Made by a program: the position numbers and the translations under genes. 64,000 nt of DNA from Niabella yanshanensis (GTDB lineage: Bacteria; Bacteroidota; Bacteroidia; Chitinophagales; Chitinophagaceae). The notes beneath the pieces are model-generated. The model saw only the letters and a program-made list of their open reading frames with translations. It ran no database searches and was not told the DNA's origin. The DNA lies in NCBI RefSeq assembly GCF_034424215.1, contig NZ_CP139960.1, positions 3,658,001-3,722,000 on the forward strand, in the 5' to 3' direction. Below are positions 9,386 through 18,072 of this stretch, piece by piece; position 1 is the stretch's first letter, and every line of letters starts with the position of its first letter.

Positions 9386-10237
9386 TTATCCGAAATGAAG
9401 AGGTTCTGAAGCTTTTTTGTTATATGCTGAAAGATAATTCTTTATTGCATATTCTAATTTAGAAGATGTAAGATTTAAATTCCGGATCTTAAAAATTATT
9501 TCTTTTGATAATAGCGGCTGTTTTTTTGTAAAACAGAGAAACGCTGTTAAGGCGGCATCTTGATCGAGCTCGTCTTTTATATAAATTCTCGATATCTCTT
9601 CCCACTTAACATGACCTGTTTTAGGAAGCCAGATGCCTTTTGCTGATAATTTAAGTTTGAGACCGGGAAATATTGTTTTGTATAAAAAAAAGATAATGGC
9701 AATTAATTCTACAGGGAGTACCAGGTATAATTGATACTTGTCAGTTATTCTGCTATAAGAAATAAACGGCATGGCGAGCAGGCAAAGTGCAAAAGCACCA
9801 TATTGAATTCTTGATCCATATACGGCTATTTCATCAGGCAAAGTGTAATCATAAGATATAGCCGGCCGATAAAGAGGTGTTCTGGATGATCGCTCCTCCC
9901 ATAATTCCTGAACCAGTAGTTTCCGGGATTTGCTTCCTATCTTCCATTTGGCAGGAAAGCCCATGCTAAATGGACGATTTTCTACTCTGGTTTTAAGGGC
10001 TTTTATATCATCTACGTGTTGTAAAGCCCAAATTTCCCATTTGAGCGTGAAGTAAAGGCCGGCCAGAATCATGAGTACAAAGCAGCTAACGATAACGATA
10101 AGCCCCCAAACGGCTGATACTTTATAATGATCAAATAACCATATCAGGGGCAGTATGGGCGCTAAACACAGCAAAACAGGCACTACAACTATCCTATTCG
10201 ACTTTTTTATTGCTTCTGAAACAGTAACGGTCAACAT
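9386..10237 (-). CDS. Membrane protein of unknown function
   Basis: The 283-residue product has four predicted membrane helices in two pairs, about residues 17-36 and 42-63, then 147-162 and 169-189. The pairs are separated by a basic cytoplasmic loop. After residue 195 a soluble region (Leu-Lys-Leu-Ser-Ala-Lys-Gly-Ile ... Val-Lys-Trp-Glu-Glu-Ile) resembles the PH-like or bPH tails seen in small bacterial membrane proteins. It starts 25 nt after obgE and is probably cotranscribed with it. No function can be inferred. Confidence 0.7.
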   Translation of the reverse strand: MLTVTVSEAIKKSNRIVVVPVLLCLAPILPLIWLFDHYKVSAVWGLIVIVSCFVLMILAGLYFTLKWEIWALQHVDDIKALKTRVENRPFSMGFPAKWKIGSKSRKLLVQELWEERSSRTPLYRPAISYDYTLPDEIAVYGSRIQYGAFALCLLAMPFISYSRITDKYQLYLVLPVELIAIIFFLYKTIFPGLKLKLSAKGIWLPKTGHVKWEEISRIYIKDELDQDAALTAFLCFTKKQPLLSKEIIFKIRNLNLTSSKLEYAIKNYLSAYNKKASEPLHFG

Positions 10238-10262
10238 CGATCAACCATATTTCTAAAAGAAA

Positions 10263-11267
10263 TTATTCTTCCTCTTTGGTATTCAGCGCCTTCCACAAAG
10301 CGTCCTTTAATTCAATCAGTCCCTTTTGTGCTACGGATGAAATAAAGAAATGCGGGATATTATCAGGCATCTCGGCGCTGATAGCTTGTTTCAGCTCATC
10401 ATCCAGCATATCACTTTTACTAATGGCGATCAGCATCTCTTTATGCAACAGCTCTTCATTATATTGTTCGAGCTCGTTCAGCAGAATTTCAAATTCTTTC
10501 CGGTGGTCATTGCTGTCTGCCGGGATCAGGAATAATAATACAGGGTTACGTTCAATATGGCGCAAAAACCGGTGTCCCAATCCGCGACCTTCGGCCGCTC
10601 CTTCAATAATACCCGGTAAATCGGCAATACAGAAGCTACGCCCGTCGCGGTATTCTACGATACCCAGGTTGGGTGTGATCGTAGTAAACGCATAATCAGC
10701 GATCTTAGGCTTCGCTGCAGTGATCACTGATAAAAGCGTTGACTTACCGGCATTGGGGAAGCCTACTAAGCCTACATCAGCCAGTACCTTTAGTTCCAGT
10801 ACTTTCCAGCCCTCAACGCCTGGCATACCTGGTTGCGCATGTTCCGGCGCCTGGTTAGTGGGTGTTGCAAAATTATGATTGCCCAGGCCCCCCTTTCCGC
10901 CAGGTAACCAAATTACCTGCTGACCGTCTTCCAATACTTCCGCCTCTTTTTCGCCGGTTTCCTCATCTATAACAATGGTACCCAATGGCACTTCCAGGAT
11001 AATATCTTTACCACTCCGGCCGGTACATTTGTTATGCCCGCCGCTTTCACCGTCTTCCGCCAATACATTTTTATGATAACGCAAATGCAATAATGTCCAA
11101 AGGTTCCGGTTCCCTTTTAAAATAATATGGGCGCCACGACCGCCATCACCACCGTCTGGTCCGCCTTTGGCAGTGAATTTATCTCTTAAAAAATGTTTAA
11201 TACCAGCTCCACCATGCCCGCTGCGACAATAAACACGTATCTGGTCTACAAAGTTGCTTTTCTCCAC
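10263..11267 (-). CDS. obgE: Obg family ribosome-associated GTPase (CgtA/ObgE)
   Basis: The 334-residue protein has the glycine-rich Obg domain (about 1-158, many Gly-Gly-x-Gly-Gly turns), then a G domain. The G1 loop is Gly-Phe-Pro-Asn-Ala-Gly-Lys-Ser-Thr, G3 is Asp-Leu-Pro-Gly, and Ser-Lys-Ser-Asp is the G4-like motif. There is no long C-terminal extension, as usual in this phylum. It acts in 50S ribosome maturation and stringent control. The start is GTG at 11267, where the highly conserved N-terminus begins. A TATCTTTG -7 element lies 22 nt upstream. Confidence 0.97.
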   Translation of the reverse strand: MEKSNFVDQIRVYCRSGHGGAGIKHFLRDKFTAKGGPDGGDGGRGAHIILKGNRNLWTLLHLRYHKNVLAEDGESGGHNKCTGRSGKDIILEVPLGTIVIDEETGEKEAEVLEDGQQVIWLPGGKGGLGNHNFATPTNQAPEHAQPGMPGVEGWKVLELKVLADVGLVGFPNAGKSTLLSVITAAKPKIADYAFTTITPNLGIVEYRDGRSFCIADLPGIIEGAAEGRGLGHRFLRHIERNPVLLFLIPADSNDHRKEFEILLNELEQYNEELLHKEMLIAISKSDMLDDELKQAISAEMPDNIPHFFISSVAQKGLIELKDALWKALNTKEEE

Positions 11268-11289
11268 GTTCTAATAAATTAATAGGCGG

Positions 11290-11297
11290 CAAAGATA
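11290..11297 (-). promoter_or_regulatory. -7 promoter element of obgE
   Basis: TATCTTTG on the minus strand matches TAnnTTTG and lies 22 nt before the GTG start. I see no convincing -33 TTG. Confidence 0.45.
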
Positions 11298-11399
11298 CGC
11301 CGAACCTTGAAAGTGGGAATAAAAGCCTTGCTTTCGTTTGACCACCGGTAGGATCAAACGTTTATAATTGTTGAAGGAGGAGTTTGCCGGGATGGTTGG

Positions 11400-11834
11400 T
11401 TACCGGGCTTTTTTCTTTGCTGCTGTATCCAGTTTGATGTTTTCCCTCACCTGGTTCCAGTAGTCCTTTCCGTAAGAAACAAATATTTCGCTTCCCGCAG
11501 GTATTGCAGTTGTGGCTTTTATATAAACCCGGTTGTCTTCTTCGTAATATTCCGCGTTGTTCTTCAGTCCGGGTACCCGGGTAAGGCCCGTTGCGTCATT
11601 AGCATACCGTCCCAGGGATTTTAGATCCTTCGAGGCATCAATTACATTTTGTTCGTCTATAAAATAAATGTAGGGGTTGTCCGCATCGTCTTCCACATCA
11701 GCCCAGGTGGCACGGCGACCAACATACTCAGTGATAACGGCTCCTTTAGGAACATCAATCGCTGCAAATAATCCTTTACCGGATTGAGGGATCGTCGAAA
11801 CTTTTACTTTTAAATGCTTTGCGGGTAGGCTCAT
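11400..11834 (-). CDS. Small SET-domain protein (putative lysine methyltransferase)
   Basis: The 144-residue product is essentially one SET domain. It shows the opening Ser-Gly-Lys-Gly-Leu-Phe-Ala motif, Gly-Ala-Val-Ile-Thr-Glu-Tyr-Val-Gly, and Gly-Arg-Tyr-Ala-Asn-Asp in the position of the usual Arg-Phe-x-Asn-His. The closing motif is Gly-Ser-Glu-Ile-Phe-Val-Ser-Tyr-Gly, with the catalytic-type Tyr. The eukaryotic post-SET cysteines are absent. The Asn-His-Ser pair of classical enzymes is replaced by Asn-Asp-Ala, so activity is not certain. Bacterial SET proteins methylate lysines on DNA-binding or ribosomal proteins, but the target here is unknown. It is monocistronic. Confidence 0.85.
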   Translation of the reverse strand: MSLPAKHLKVKVSTIPQSGKGLFAAIDVPKGAVITEYVGRRATWADVEDDADNPYIYFIDEQNVIDASKDLKSLGRYANDATGLTRVPGLKNNAEYYEEDNRVYIKATTAIPAGSEIFVSYGKDYWNQVRENIKLDTAAKKKAR

Positions 11835-11893
11835 GCAGTACCAATATTTGCTTGCGAATATATTACAATGTTGTGCACAAAAGCACTACGGGG

Positions 11894-12125
11894 CTAATAA
11901 GTTTTTCCGATGGCGTCGCAGGCAACTTTCAACAAGGCATTATCATCGCCAGTGTTATGGCTCATTTCCCAAACCATAAATCCCCCGCTGTTGGTTTGAG
12001 CCGATAAAGCTTTTTGTTTGGCACTTTCATGACCGGGAAAGTGGTAAAGATCGTGCCGCCTGTAAGGGTAATGGTGGGCCGATTATGGAAGCCGCCGACA
12101 AAAAATTAAATATTTTCTTATTCAT
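11894..12125 (-). pseudogene. Remnant of a GH18 chitinase (start and C-terminus only)
   Basis: On the minus strand the 62-codon frame 12082-11894 encodes a typical GH18 C-terminus: Ser-Gly-Gly-Phe-Met-Val-Trp-Glu-Met-Ser-His, then a Leu-Leu-Lys helix and a stop. That is the last barrel strand and helix of a chitinase. It has no start codon of its own, and a TAA lies just upstream (12083-12085). In another frame, ATG 12125 begins a signal-peptide-like stretch (Met-Asn-Lys-Lys-Ile-Phe-Asn-Phe-Leu) that stops at 12027. The simplest reading is an internal deletion joining the signal peptide out of frame to the C-terminus. The rest of the gap between the SET and S46 genes holds no gene. Confidence 0.65.
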
Positions 12126-12266
12126 ATGGCTAAGGGTTGGCAGCACTATAAAAATAGATCATTTTAGTTGAAATAAATGCAGTAAACAGCCTGGATTGTG
12201 AGATTGTATTTAAACCCGGTTATTTGATGAACGGTTGGGGTAAAGCCAATCATTTTGTTTTCTTTG

Positions 12267-12274
12267 TAAGTTTG
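12267..12274 (+). promoter_or_regulatory. -7 promoter element of the S46 peptidase gene
   Basis: TAAGTTTG matches TAnnTTTG. It lies inside the longer reading frame that opens at 12224, so translation must start downstream, at 12323 or 12329. Confidence 0.5.
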
Positions 12275-12328
12275 ATGCGCTGTTTTGAAGTATGCAGGCG
12301 TTTACTATTCAAATCAAATTATATGATA

Positions 12329-14479
12329 ATGTTTAAAAGATCTCTGGTAGTGATGCTGTTGCTGGTGGCAACGGTATTTAAATCCTTTGCAGATGAAGGT
12401 ATGTGGCTGCCCCACTTATTAGGGCAGCAGGTATATAGTGATATGGTTAAAAAAGGCCTTAAGCTAACTAAGGAACAGTTATATAGTGTTAATAAAAGTT
12501 CCCTGAAAGACGCGATCATTATTTTTGGCGGAGGTTGTACGGGTGAAATCGTAAGTGCAGAAGGTTTGATCTTCACCAACCACCATTGTGGGTATGGGGC
12601 TATTGCCGGAGCAAGCACTGTTGATCACAATTACCTGCGCGACGGTTTCTATGCGAAGAATAAAGCAGAAGAAATAAAAACAGCGCTTACTGTTCAGTTT
12701 TTGTTGCGTATCGAAGATGTGACCAAAGAAGTAACGGCCGCTTTAGGTAATTTATCAGGCGCGGAACGTGCAAACAAACAACAGGAAGTGATTATGGCCA
12801 TCAATAAAAGGTTGAGCGATGCAAACAATAGCATAGATTGCCGCGTTAGTCCCATGTTCAAAGGTAATCAGTACCTGGCTTTTGTATACGAAATCTACAA
12901 AGATATCCGACTGGTAGGCACACCACCCGAGAGTGTAGGTAAATTTGGAGGAGATACCGATAACTGGGAGTGGCCCCGGCATACAGGAGACTACTCTATT
13001 TTCCGTGTATATGCGAATAAAGAAAATAAACCCGCTACTTATGATGCGGCGAATGTACCTCTGAAACCAAAATGGTTTTTACCGGTATCATTAAAGGGAG
13101 TGAAAGAAAATGACTTTGCGATGATCTGGGGCTACCCCGGTGGTACCAATCGGTATGAGTCTTCTTATGGTATTCAACTGGCTACCGAGGTAAATAATCC
13201 AACATTGGTTAAGGCGCGTGACATGCGTTTGAAGTACATGTTTGAAGAAATGAAAAAGGATCCTGCAACCAAGCTGAAACTGGCATCCAGCTATGCTGGT
13301 ATCGCCAATTACTGGAAGTTTTTCGACGGGGAGACTAAACAGTTATTGAAATATGACATATATGGCCAGAAAAAGGCTGCAGAAAATAAATTTATCACCT
13401 GGGCAAAAGGCAAGCCGGAGTACCAGAATCTTTTTGCAGACTGGGGCAAAGCTTATGAGGAGTGGAAGCCTTTTGCTGAAGAAAGAGTGTACCTGAACGA
13501 GGGTATTTTGGGATCTCCTTTAGTTGCATTTGCAGCAAGCGTAAGGATGGCTGCCACCGCAAAAAATGCAGGTACAGAGGAAGCAAAAAAGCAACTCAAC
13601 ACCAGGAGGGCTGCTTTCCTGGAAGCTGAGGACCGGCCTTCCGATGAAAATATACTGGCAGCATCAACTAAAATGTTTTATGAGAATGTAGAAAAAGACC
13701 AGCAGCCCAAAGGCTTTTTTGAAGCTTTACAGCAGAAGTATGGTTCTTTGGATGATTTGGCTACCTATAAAAAATATGCAGCTGATGTATTTAAAAACAC
13801 CGCCCTATTCGATGATGCAAAATGGTCTGCTTTAATCAGCAGCGGCGATGCGGTACAAGTTGGTAATGACCCCGCAGTGAAACACGCTGCCGCGTTTATA
13901 GACAATTACCGGTCAAGATTCGATCCGGCGTATCAGCAGTTCACTATTAAAAATAATGACTACGGAAGGATATACCTGAAAGGTGTATTGGAAATGGATG
14001 CTGCTAAGGCTAAGATGATGTATCCAGATGCAACATTTACGATGCGCGTAAGCTATGGGCAGGTGAAACCTTACCAACCTAAGGATGCAGTTTCCTATGA
14101 TTATGTAACGACATCAAAAGGTTTACTGGAAAAATATGTGGCTGGGGATTATGAGTTTGACCTTCCTGCAAAACAGATCGAATTAATTAAGAAGAAAGAT
14201 TTTGGTCAGTATGCAGACCCGGTTCGTAAAGACCTGGTGATCGGCTTTATTTCTTCCAATGATATTACAGGGGGCAACTCCGGTTCACCGGTAATCAATG
14301 CAAATGGAGAGCTGATCGGTTTGGCATTTGATGGTAATTATGAAGCGTTGAGCCATAAGCTGGCGTTTGATAAAGATCTGAACCGTACCATTAATGTGGA
14401 TATACGCTATGTACTATGGTGTATTGATAAACTGGGCGGGGCATCTAATATCATTAAAGAATTGAAACTCGTTAAATAG
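12329..14479 (+). CDS. S46 family dipeptidyl peptidase (DPP7-like)
   Basis: The protein starts at ATG 12329 (or 12323) with a signal peptide (Phe-Lys-Arg-Ser-Leu-Val...Ser-Phe-Ala-Asp), then the family opening Glu-Gly-Met-Trp-Leu. The serine-peptidase triad is visible: His in Thr-Asn-His-His-Cys-Gly, Asp in Gly-Asp-Thr-Asp-Asn-Trp-Glu-Trp, and Ser651 in Gly-Gly-Asn-Ser-Gly-Ser-Pro. The residue 18 positions after the catalytic Ser is Gly. In characterised members, Gly here marks DPP7 (hydrophobic P1 side chains) and Arg marks DPP11 (acidic P1). It should remove N-terminal dipeptides in the periplasm, feeding peptide use. The length (717 aa) is normal. Confidence 0.93.
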   Translation: MFKRSLVVMLLLVATVFKSFADEGMWLPHLLGQQVYSDMVKKGLKLTKEQLYSVNKSSLKDAIIIFGGGCTGEIVSAEGLIFTNHHCGYGAIAGASTVDHNYLRDGFYAKNKAEEIKTALTVQFLLRIEDVTKEVTAALGNLSGAERANKQQEVIMAINKRLSDANNSIDCRVSPMFKGNQYLAFVYEIYKDIRLVGTPPESVGKFGGDTDNWEWPRHTGDYSIFRVYANKENKPATYDAANVPLKPKWFLPVSLKGVKENDFAMIWGYPGGTNRYESSYGIQLATEVNNPTLVKARDMRLKYMFEEMKKDPATKLKLASSYAGIANYWKFFDGETKQLLKYDIYGQKKAAENKFITWAKGKPEYQNLFADWGKAYEEWKPFAEERVYLNEGILGSPLVAFAASVRMAATAKNAGTEEAKKQLNTRRAAFLEAEDRPSDENILAASTKMFYENVEKDQQPKGFFEALQQKYGSLDDLATYKKYAADVFKNTALFDDAKWSALISSGDAVQVGNDPAVKHAAAFIDNYRSRFDPAYQQFTIKNNDYGRIYLKGVLEMDAAKAKMMYPDATFTMRVSYGQVKPYQPKDAVSYDYVTTSKGLLEKYVAGDYEFDLPAKQIELIKKKDFGQYADPVRKDLVIGFISSNDITGGNSGSPVINANGELIGLAFDGNYEALSHKLAFDKDLNRTINVDIRYVLWCIDKLGGASNIIKELKLVK

Positions 14480-14508
14480 TTTAATTTTTCGTACTCTTTG
14501 GAGAAAGG

Positions 14509-14530
14509 ACAGGCCTCGGCCTGTTTTTTT
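14509..14530 (+). terminator. Intrinsic terminator of the S46 gene
   Basis: ACAGGCC pairs with GGCCTGT around a very short loop, followed by eight T residues. Confidence 0.8.
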
Positions 14531-14568
14531 GTTTTATAGAATACCGGGGTTTTTGTATGTAGGTTATA

Positions 14569-14670
14569 CCGCAGAGGCAAGGAGAAGCGGAGATAATGCA
14601 GCGTCAAACTCCAACTATACCAGAAACAGTGATACCTCTGCGTCATCTTTGCGTGCTTATTTCTCTGCGG
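14569..14670. repeat. Intergenic element with inverted CCGCAGAG ends
   Basis: CCGCAGAG at 14569-14576 is mirrored by CTCTGCGG at 14663-14670. An internal CTCTGCG...CTTTGCGTG segment lies between them. The CGCAGAG words recur in the intergenic repeats near 31.3 and 35.7-36.0 kb. No protein is encoded. It looks like a small non-coding mobile or palindromic element. Confidence 0.6.
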
Positions 14671-14729
14671 TGAAAAATGACGATAAGTGTGTTGCAGAGG
14701 GCTCGTTATTCCGAATAAAAAATTTCATG

Positions 14730-14737
14730 TAAGTTTA
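14730..14737 (+). promoter_or_regulatory. -7 element 4 nt before the epimerase start codon
   Basis: TAAGTTTA is one mismatch from TAnnTTTG and ends 4 nt before ATG 14742. Transcription would then begin at or next to the start codon. Confidence 0.4.
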
Positions 14738-14741
14738 GCGT

Positions 14742-15824
14742 ATGGATAAAGCACTGATCACAAGAATAGAACTGCACAAACTATCTGTTCCTTTAAAAGA
14801 ACCTTTTATTATTTCATTAGGACCGATTTACAGCGCAGATAATGTGGTGGTAGTCGTTCATACCGAAATTGGTATTGCCGGCTGGGGAGAATGCAGCCCG
14901 TTTATGAGCATCAATGGCGAAAGCGCGAATACCGCCCTGGTGGTAGCGAAATATTTTGAAAAGATATGGCTGGGAAAAGATGCACTGCAGATTGAAGAGC
15001 GCATCAATGAGCTGGATAGCTTGATATACGGCAATAATAGCATCAAAAGCGCTTTTGATATGACCTTGTATGATATTGCTGCGCAAATGGCCGGTCAGCC
15101 GCTATATCAATACCTGGGCGGATCAAAAAGTAAAAGAATAGAAACTGATTATACGGTAAGCGTGGGCGATGCAACAAAGATGGCCGCTGATGCGTTAAAA
15201 ATAAAGCAGGCCGGTTTCCCGGTGATCAAGGTAAAAATAGGAAAGGGTGGTGCCAGTGATGTAGAGCGGATCAGGACTATACGTGAAGCGGTGGGGTACG
15301 AAATACCGTTAAGGGTCGATGCTAACCAGGGTTGGGGATTTGAAGAAGCTATTACTACTTTAAAAGCGTTGGAACCCTTTAATATACAGCATTGCGAAGA
15401 GCCTTTACCCCGTTGGGCTTTTATGCAGTTGCCCGAAATAAGGAGGCAAAGCCCCGTTCGCATTATGAGCGACGAAACCTGCGGTGATCACCATGATGTG
15501 CAAAGGTTGATTGACTTAAAGGCATGTGATCTGATCAATATTAAATTGGGTAAAAGCGGGGGCATTTTTAAAGCCTTAAAGATGATCAGGCTGGCCGAAA
15601 CGCATGATGTTAAGATTCAGATTGGCGCTTTCCTGGAATCAAGGATTGGCATGACCGCTTTTGCACACCTGGCTTTATGCAGCGAACAGATCATCTATTT
15701 TGATTTTGATACAGCGCTGATGTTTAGTGAAGACCCTGTTGAAGGCGGAATGATATATAAAGAAAACGGGGTAATTGAAGTGCCGGAAGAGCCTGGTATC
15801 GGGGCCCGGTTAAAAAGCAAATGA
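14742..15824 (+). CDS. Enolase-superfamily dipeptide epimerase (L-Ala-D/L-Glu epimerase-like)
   Basis: The 360-residue protein has the N-terminal capping domain and TIM barrel of the mandelate racemase/muconate lactonising group. The catalytic lysine motif is Lys-Val-Lys-Ile-Gly. The metal ligands are Asp in Arg-Val-Asp-Ala-Asn-Gln, Glu in Glu-Glu-Pro, and Asp in Ser-Asp-Glu-Thr. The second lysine lies in Asn-Ile-Lys-Leu-Gly-Lys-Ser-Gly-Gly. A lysine on both sides of the metal site fits 1,1-proton-transfer epimerases. Dipeptide specificity is inferred from the family and from the peptidase gene next door. Members of this branch recycle murein peptides or epimerise other dipeptides. Confidence 0.85.
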   Translation: MDKALITRIELHKLSVPLKEPFIISLGPIYSADNVVVVVHTEIGIAGWGECSPFMSINGESANTALVVAKYFEKIWLGKDALQIEERINELDSLIYGNNSIKSAFDMTLYDIAAQMAGQPLYQYLGGSKSKRIETDYTVSVGDATKMAADALKIKQAGFPVIKVKIGKGGASDVERIRTIREAVGYEIPLRVDANQGWGFEEAITTLKALEPFNIQHCEEPLPRWAFMQLPEIRRQSPVRIMSDETCGDHHDVQRLIDLKACDLINIKLGKSGGIFKALKMIRLAETHDVKIQIGAFLESRIGMTAFAHLALCSEQIIYFDFDTALMFSEDPVEGGMIYKENGVIEVPEEPGIGARLKSK

Positions 15825-15852
15825 TAATGTACCAGCCTTTCTAAACTACCGG

Positions 15853-15860
15853 TAATTTTG
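15853..15860 (+). promoter_or_regulatory. -7 element 4 nt before the FUSC-type gene
   Basis: TAATTTTG is a full TAnnTTTG match ending 4 nt before the GTG start at 15865. Confidence 0.5.
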
Positions 15861-15864
15861 TGTT

Positions 15865-18072
15865 GTGGATTATATAAAGGAATATAAACAATTTGTAAGC
15901 AGCTACTACTTCAATGAAGCCATTCGTATCACCATTGGTATTACGTTGCCGGCAATCGTATTCAGCTATTTTGGTAAGCTTGAAATAGGTTTGATACTTT
16001 CTTTAGGCGCCATGGCAGTTAGCGCTTCGGATATACCCGGTCCCATACACCAGCGACGCAATGGCATGCTGGCTACGATAGCGCTTATTTTTTTCTCATC
16101 CGTAATAACCGGTTATATCAATCATCACCCTCTTTTACTGGGGGTAGGGATCACTATATTTTGCTTTTCCCTGAGTTTTATCGGCGCTTACGGCGCTCGG
16201 GTTAACTCCATTGGTTTCGCAGGGATCCTGATCATGATCTTAACCCTCGATATGCGTGCCGAGGGAGTAGACGTGCTGATTCATGGACTATTCCTGGTTG
16301 CAGGAGGTCTTTGGTATACCATGCTCAGCCTGGCTTTATTCGGTGTAAGACCTTATAAGATCATCCAGCAGGCTTTAGGTGATAATATTATCGCCATTGG
16401 CGACTACTTCGGCACCCGGGCTCTTTTTTATGATAAGAACGCTGATTACGATAAGGTCTATAAAATGCTGATGGAAGAGCAGCAGCAGATACAGGATAAG
16501 CAAACCCTGTTGCGGGAAATGCTTTTTAAAAGCCGCAACATTGTAAAGGAATCAACGGTAACAGGCCGTACGCTGCTGATCATTTTTACGGAGTCCATAG
16601 ATCTGTTTGAAAAATCATCGGCCACCTTTTACAATTACGAGGCGATGCATAAACGCTTCGATGACAGTGGCATTTTAAGCCATTTTCAGCAAATGATCTA
16701 TGTGATCGTAGATGAGTTACACCAGATCGGCCTGGCCGTGCAAAGCGGCCGTCCGCCGCGGGCTACCCGGAAATTGAATAATGAGCTGAAGCTTTTACAA
16801 ACCAGGTTTGAAGAATTTGCCAATAAATACCGAAATCCCGAAACCTTCGACTCACTGGTAAATATGCGTAAACTGCTTCAATCCGTTGAGGAGATTACAC
16901 TGCGTATTTACACCCTGCACCATTATACCCGTTACGATCGTAAGAAAATAAAGGAATACAAACTGTCAGGGAACTATGAGTATTTTGTAACTAAAACAGA
17001 CCTGGATATTGAAATACTTAAAGAAAACTTTTCCTTGAAATCCAATAGCTTCAGGCATGCCATCCGGGTAACGCTGGCCTGTATACTGGGTTACGGGGTA
17101 GCCAATTTGTTGGAGCTGCAGTACAGTTACTGGGTATTGCTGACGATCATTGTTATACTAAAGCCGACTTATAGTGTTACCCGCCAGCGAAATTACCAAA
17201 GGCTGTTAGGAACCTTTGTGGGCGCATTAGGAGGATTGGCATTATTATATTTGATCCCAACGCAAAATGGCAAGTTTGCGGCCATGATCTTTTTAATGAT
17301 CATCACTTATAGTTTTATGCGTACCAAGTACCTGGTGAGTGTAATTTTCATGACGGCGTTTATCATGATCTTCTTTTACCTGCTCAATAGCCATAATTTT
17401 TACGAGATATTTAAAAGCAGGCTAATTGATACGACTGTCGGTTCGATCATTGCATTTATAGCTGCCTATATTCTGGTGCCTTCCTGGGAAAAAACGCAGT
17501 TGAATACTTATATCAGCAGTGCGTTGAAAACATCGAAGAAATATTTTGAAACAGTGGCTGCAACTTTTGCTACAGGAGCCATGAACGACCTGGATTACAA
17601 GCTGAGCAGGAAGGAAGCATTTATTGAGCAGGCCAATTTGTCGGGCGGCTTTACCCGTATGATGAACGAACCCAAAAGCAAGCAAGGCGATCTGAAGAAG
17701 ATCCACCAAATGGTGGTATTGATCTACACCTTAAACTCACATATTGTATCGCTGGCCAGCTTTGCCAGGGGTTTTAAGAATAAGTATGGCGACGAAGATT
17801 TTCATGCCATTAAAGATGATATTACAGCGGAGCTTAATGAAGCATTATTGCACATAGCGCACAAAGAAGTTACTGAAGCGCAGCATCATGCCCCCATCGA
17901 ATTAAAAGAGGAATTAGACGAACTGGTCTCTAAAAGAAGACTGGAACTGCAGCAGGGCCTGGTGGAGACCGAGACCCGCAAAGTACTGGTAGAATTTAAA
18001 CCCGTTGTTGACCAGTTTTTGTTTATCAGCCGTATTGCGGGAGACATTAAAAAACTGGCCAAAAGCTTTTAA
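15865..18072 (+). CDS. FUSC/YccS-type inner-membrane protein
   Basis: The 735-residue protein has two homologous membrane bundles (about residues 18-165 and 395-545), each followed by a long helical cytoplasmic domain. This is the duplicated layout of YccS/YhfK and aromatic-acid exporter (FUSC) proteins. The characteristic Leu-Lys-Pro-Thr-Tyr-Ser-Val-Thr-Arg-Gln-Arg at the end of a second-bundle helix is present. It probably exports or gates small organic anions, but the substrate is unknown. Its start is GTG, immediately after a -7 element. The 3' end overlaps the convergent flavoprotein gene by 4 nt. Confidence 0.85.
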   Translation: MDYIKEYKQFVSSYYFNEAIRITIGITLPAIVFSYFGKLEIGLILSLGAMAVSASDIPGPIHQRRNGMLATIALIFFSSVITGYINHHPLLLGVGITIFCFSLSFIGAYGARVNSIGFAGILIMILTLDMRAEGVDVLIHGLFLVAGGLWYTMLSLALFGVRPYKIIQQALGDNIIAIGDYFGTRALFYDKNADYDKVYKMLMEEQQQIQDKQTLLREMLFKSRNIVKESTVTGRTLLIIFTESIDLFEKSSATFYNYEAMHKRFDDSGILSHFQQMIYVIVDELHQIGLAVQSGRPPRATRKLNNELKLLQTRFEEFANKYRNPETFDSLVNMRKLLQSVEEITLRIYTLHHYTRYDRKKIKEYKLSGNYEYFVTKTDLDIEILKENFSLKSNSFRHAIRVTLACILGYGVANLLELQYSYWVLLTIIVILKPTYSVTRQRNYQRLLGTFVGALGGLALLYLIPTQNGKFAAMIFLMIITYSFMRTKYLVSVIFMTAFIMIFFYLLNSHNFYEIFKSRLIDTTVGSIIAFIAAYILVPSWEKTQLNTYISSALKTSKKYFETVAATFATGAMNDLDYKLSRKEAFIEQANLSGGFTRMMNEPKSKQGDLKKIHQMVVLIYTLNSHIVSLASFARGFKNKYGDEDFHAIKDDITAELNEALLHIAHKEVTEAQHHAPIELKEELDELVSKRRLELQQGLVETETRKVLVEFKPVVDQFLFISRIAGDIKKLAKSF

